A stretch of 64,000 nucleotides of DNA, taken from Methanoregula sp. SKADARSKE-2 (GTDB taxonomy: Archaea > Halobacteriota > Methanomicrobia > Methanomicrobiales > Methanospirillaceae). The position numbers were made by a program, and so were the translations under genes. The notes under the pieces were generated by a model, which saw only the letters and a list, made by a program, of their open reading frames with translations, had not been told where the DNA came from and did not search any database. Below, one piece after another: positions 62,774 to 64,000 of this stretch. Numbering within the stretch: position 1 is the stretch's first letter; each line of letters starts with the position of its first letter. The DNA is taken from positions 620,001 to 684,000 of the forward strand of contig CP121470.1 in assembly GCA_030919125.1 (NCBI GenBank), in the 5' to 3' direction.

Positions 62774-64000
62774 ATGATAACCATCCATCTCGACGGGGAA
62801 CAGACGGAGGTAGCGGAAGGTGCGATGCTTGCATCGCTCCTCAAGAACCATCCTCCCGGGTGCTGCGCAGCGATAATCCGGCCCTCCACAAAAGAAGAGA
62901 GGCAGACGGGCAGCCTCTCCCTGAGCACCACTGCCGGGGAGATAACGATCGAGGTTGCCGGAGAAGTCGCCCCGTTCTTTGAGACTCCCGAGATCACCGA
63001 TCGGCTCGCGATCCACTGGACCGACCGGTACGCGGCAGCGTTCGGGCCGTTCTCCACCCCTCTCCGGCCGGCACGGAGGCCGCACCTGTATGAGCAGAAC
63101 GATGTGATTCTCGGCTGCGGCGGGTACGACCCGAAAAAATCCTACCTCATCTTCTCCAAGAGCAGGCATTCGGCAGACCATGGTTCAGATGAAACCGGCG
63201 GCATCATCGGGAAGGTGGTCAGCGGAAGGGCGGTCCTGGACCGGTGGACGACCGGCGACCGGATAGAGAAGATCACCCCGGTTGTCAGCTGGGCGGATAC
63301 GAGCCGGTCCTTTACCACCGGGGATCCCGGCCTCGTGCTCGAAGACGGCATGCAGGTCGTAACCCACGTCGATATCCTTGCACAGGGTTATACCGCGGGC
63401 AACGTAACTGCGGAGGCTGCGGGAACGGTCGAGCATCTGCTCCTTGCCTTGAGTTCCGGGAAGTTCAGGGTCGGGAGAGCGGCAAGCACCCATATCCTTG
63501 ACGAACGCCTCACCGGTTCTGACGTTCCCGAGCAGTACAAGCGCCCGCGCCGGGAAGGGACCGTGACGGTGCGGACCCACGGCAGGTCCTCCGGGGGGGT
63601 CTATATCTACCAGTCAGATGTCTCGGCAAGCCCGGCCCACAGCGTTGTCGGCCAGGTCGTCCATGGGATCGAGCTCGTCAAGCTCGCAAAGGAGAACGAT
63701 GTGTTCATCGTCAATGTCCAGCCCCGGCGCATCGACATGCTCGGCCTCCCGCTCCCGGCCGCAAAAGAGATCGCGGCAGGGAACGGGCTTGCGTTCACCG
63801 TCGACAACGAAACCGGCGAGCGAATCGTGGTATCGCAGGAGCCGGGGACCACTCTTGACGCCCTCAATGAGAAGGCGGTATCGGTCACGACCGCCCCGCT
63901 TGCAAAGGTCATCGATCTCGAACTCGACGATGAGGCGGCCCCGGACAGCTGCGAGATCTTCCGGCGGATCACCGGCCTCCGGGAGCACGATGCCGGCGTG
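62774..64000 (+). CDS. Methanogenesis marker protein 3 (UPF0288), C-terminus outside window
   Basis: From the ATG at 62774 the frame stays open for 409 codons to the window edge. It begins MITIHLDGEQTEVAEGAMLA, a ubiquitin-like beta-grasp start. Further on are DVILGCGGYDPKKSYLIFSK, GGIIGKVVSGRAVLDRW (cyclophilin-like part) and TRSFTTGDPGLVLEDGMQVV. This is the marker-3/UPF0288 family, found only in methanogens and their relatives and linked to methyl-coenzyme M reductase assembly. The full protein is about 500 residues, so 90-100 are missing here. It starts 10 bp after atwA in the same operon. Confidence 0.94.
   Translation, partial: MITIHLDGEQTEVAEGAMLASLLKNHPPGCCAAIIRPSTKEERQTGSLSLSTTAGEITIEVAGEVAPFFETPEITDRLAIHWTDRYAAAFGPFSTPLRPARRPHLYEQNDVILGCGGYDPKKSYLIFSKSRHSADHGSDETGGIIGKVVSGRAVLDRWTTGDRIEKITPVVSWADTSRSFTTGDPGLVLEDGMQVVTHVDILAQGYTAGNVTAEAAGTVEHLLLALSSGKFRVGRAASTHILDERLTGSDVPEQYKRPRREGTVTVRTHGRSSGGVYIYQSDVSASPAHSVVGQVVHGIELVKLAKENDVFIVNVQPRRIDMLGLPLPAAKEIAAGNGLAFTVDNETGERIVVSQEPGTTLDALNEKAVSVTTAPLAKVIDLELDDEAAPDSCEIFRRITGLREHDAGV

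Noticed and set aside
1..64000. CRISPR arrays
   Set aside because: No regularly spaced direct repeats were found; the only repeats are IS ends and short hairpins.
1..64000. tRNA and rRNA genes
   Set aside because: The gaps were scanned by eye for a T-loop (GTTCRAAT-type) with matching acceptor arms and none was convincing; a tRNAscan run would settle it.

Overview
The window is archaeal and comes from a hydrogenotrophic methanogen, most likely of the Methanomicrobiales (a Methanoregula/Methanosphaerula-like relative; this placement is an inference from gene content and protein style, no search was run). Diagnostic genes are atwA and methanogenesis marker protein 3 at the right end, sepS (O-phosphoseryl-tRNA synthetase), archaeal aRF1, the rps12-rps7-fusA block, archaeal RPA with its partner, RadB, CTP-dependent riboflavin kinase, HMG-CoA reductase/synthase, TYW1 and queD-queE-queC for archaeosine. 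The DNA is GC-rich, and gene spacing is tight, with many ATGA overlaps inside operons and AT-rich TATA boxes upstream.

Layout. 1-2.2 kb: a gene tail, a wrecked insertion sequence (IS) and a wrecked membrane protein gene. 2.2-7.4 kb: a YkgJ-like metal-cluster protein with an RMD1-family membrane protein, then a MarR-ABC ATPase-ABC permease operon and a LysE-type exporter. 7.6-10.7 kb: five overlapping genes for short membrane-anchored, pilin-like proteins, of which three are broken. 10.8-12.0 kb: an IS remnant that abuts a truncated DUF1015 gene. 12.1-16.6 kb: GNAT acetyltransferase, amino-acid permease, hmgA and trm5. 16.9-18.5 kb: a frameshifted membrane gene and an IS graveyard. 18.5-21.8 kb: DUF35 protein, thiolase, HMG-CoA synthase and an HTH regulator (upper mevalonate pathway). 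21.9-28.7 kb: ribK-ribB, RPA pair, DUF1858 protein, CbiZ, a mini glycyl-radical-domain protein, pyrF and a deoxyhypusine-synthase-like gene.

28.9-34.4 kb is accessory DNA: a decayed IS630 element, a secreted protein and a large surface-protein gene split by an IS with a perfect 8-bp target duplication. 34.4-39.5 kb holds fusA, rps7, rps12 and the queDEC cluster. 39.5-41.8 kb is gene-poor with a histidine-kinase remnant. 41.9-48.8 kb carries a NUDIX hydrolase, a lipoprotein hydrolase and a four-gene translation operon (aRF1, argS, taw1, sepS). 49-54.3 kb is decaying: phosphoribulokinase (two frameshifts), an MrfA/MrfB-like helicase-exonuclease pair (two nonsense codons and one frameshift) and a glutamine-amidotransferase fragment. 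54.3-64 kb is mostly intact: HAD phosphatase, an apparently whole IS5-type element, peroxiredoxin, radB, dapF, ribose-1,5-bisphosphate isomerase, a HAD protein, atwA and the start of marker 3.

The main theme is intact housekeeping operons separated by short zones of decay. Remnants of at least five IS types are present; three of these types occur twice in the window. I found no tRNA, rRNA or CRISPR array. No new system stands out as complete. The most informative loci are the interrupted surface protein, the broken phosphoribulokinase next to an intact isomerase gene 9 kb away, the broken MrfAB pair and the cobamide-linked glycyl-radical mini-protein.
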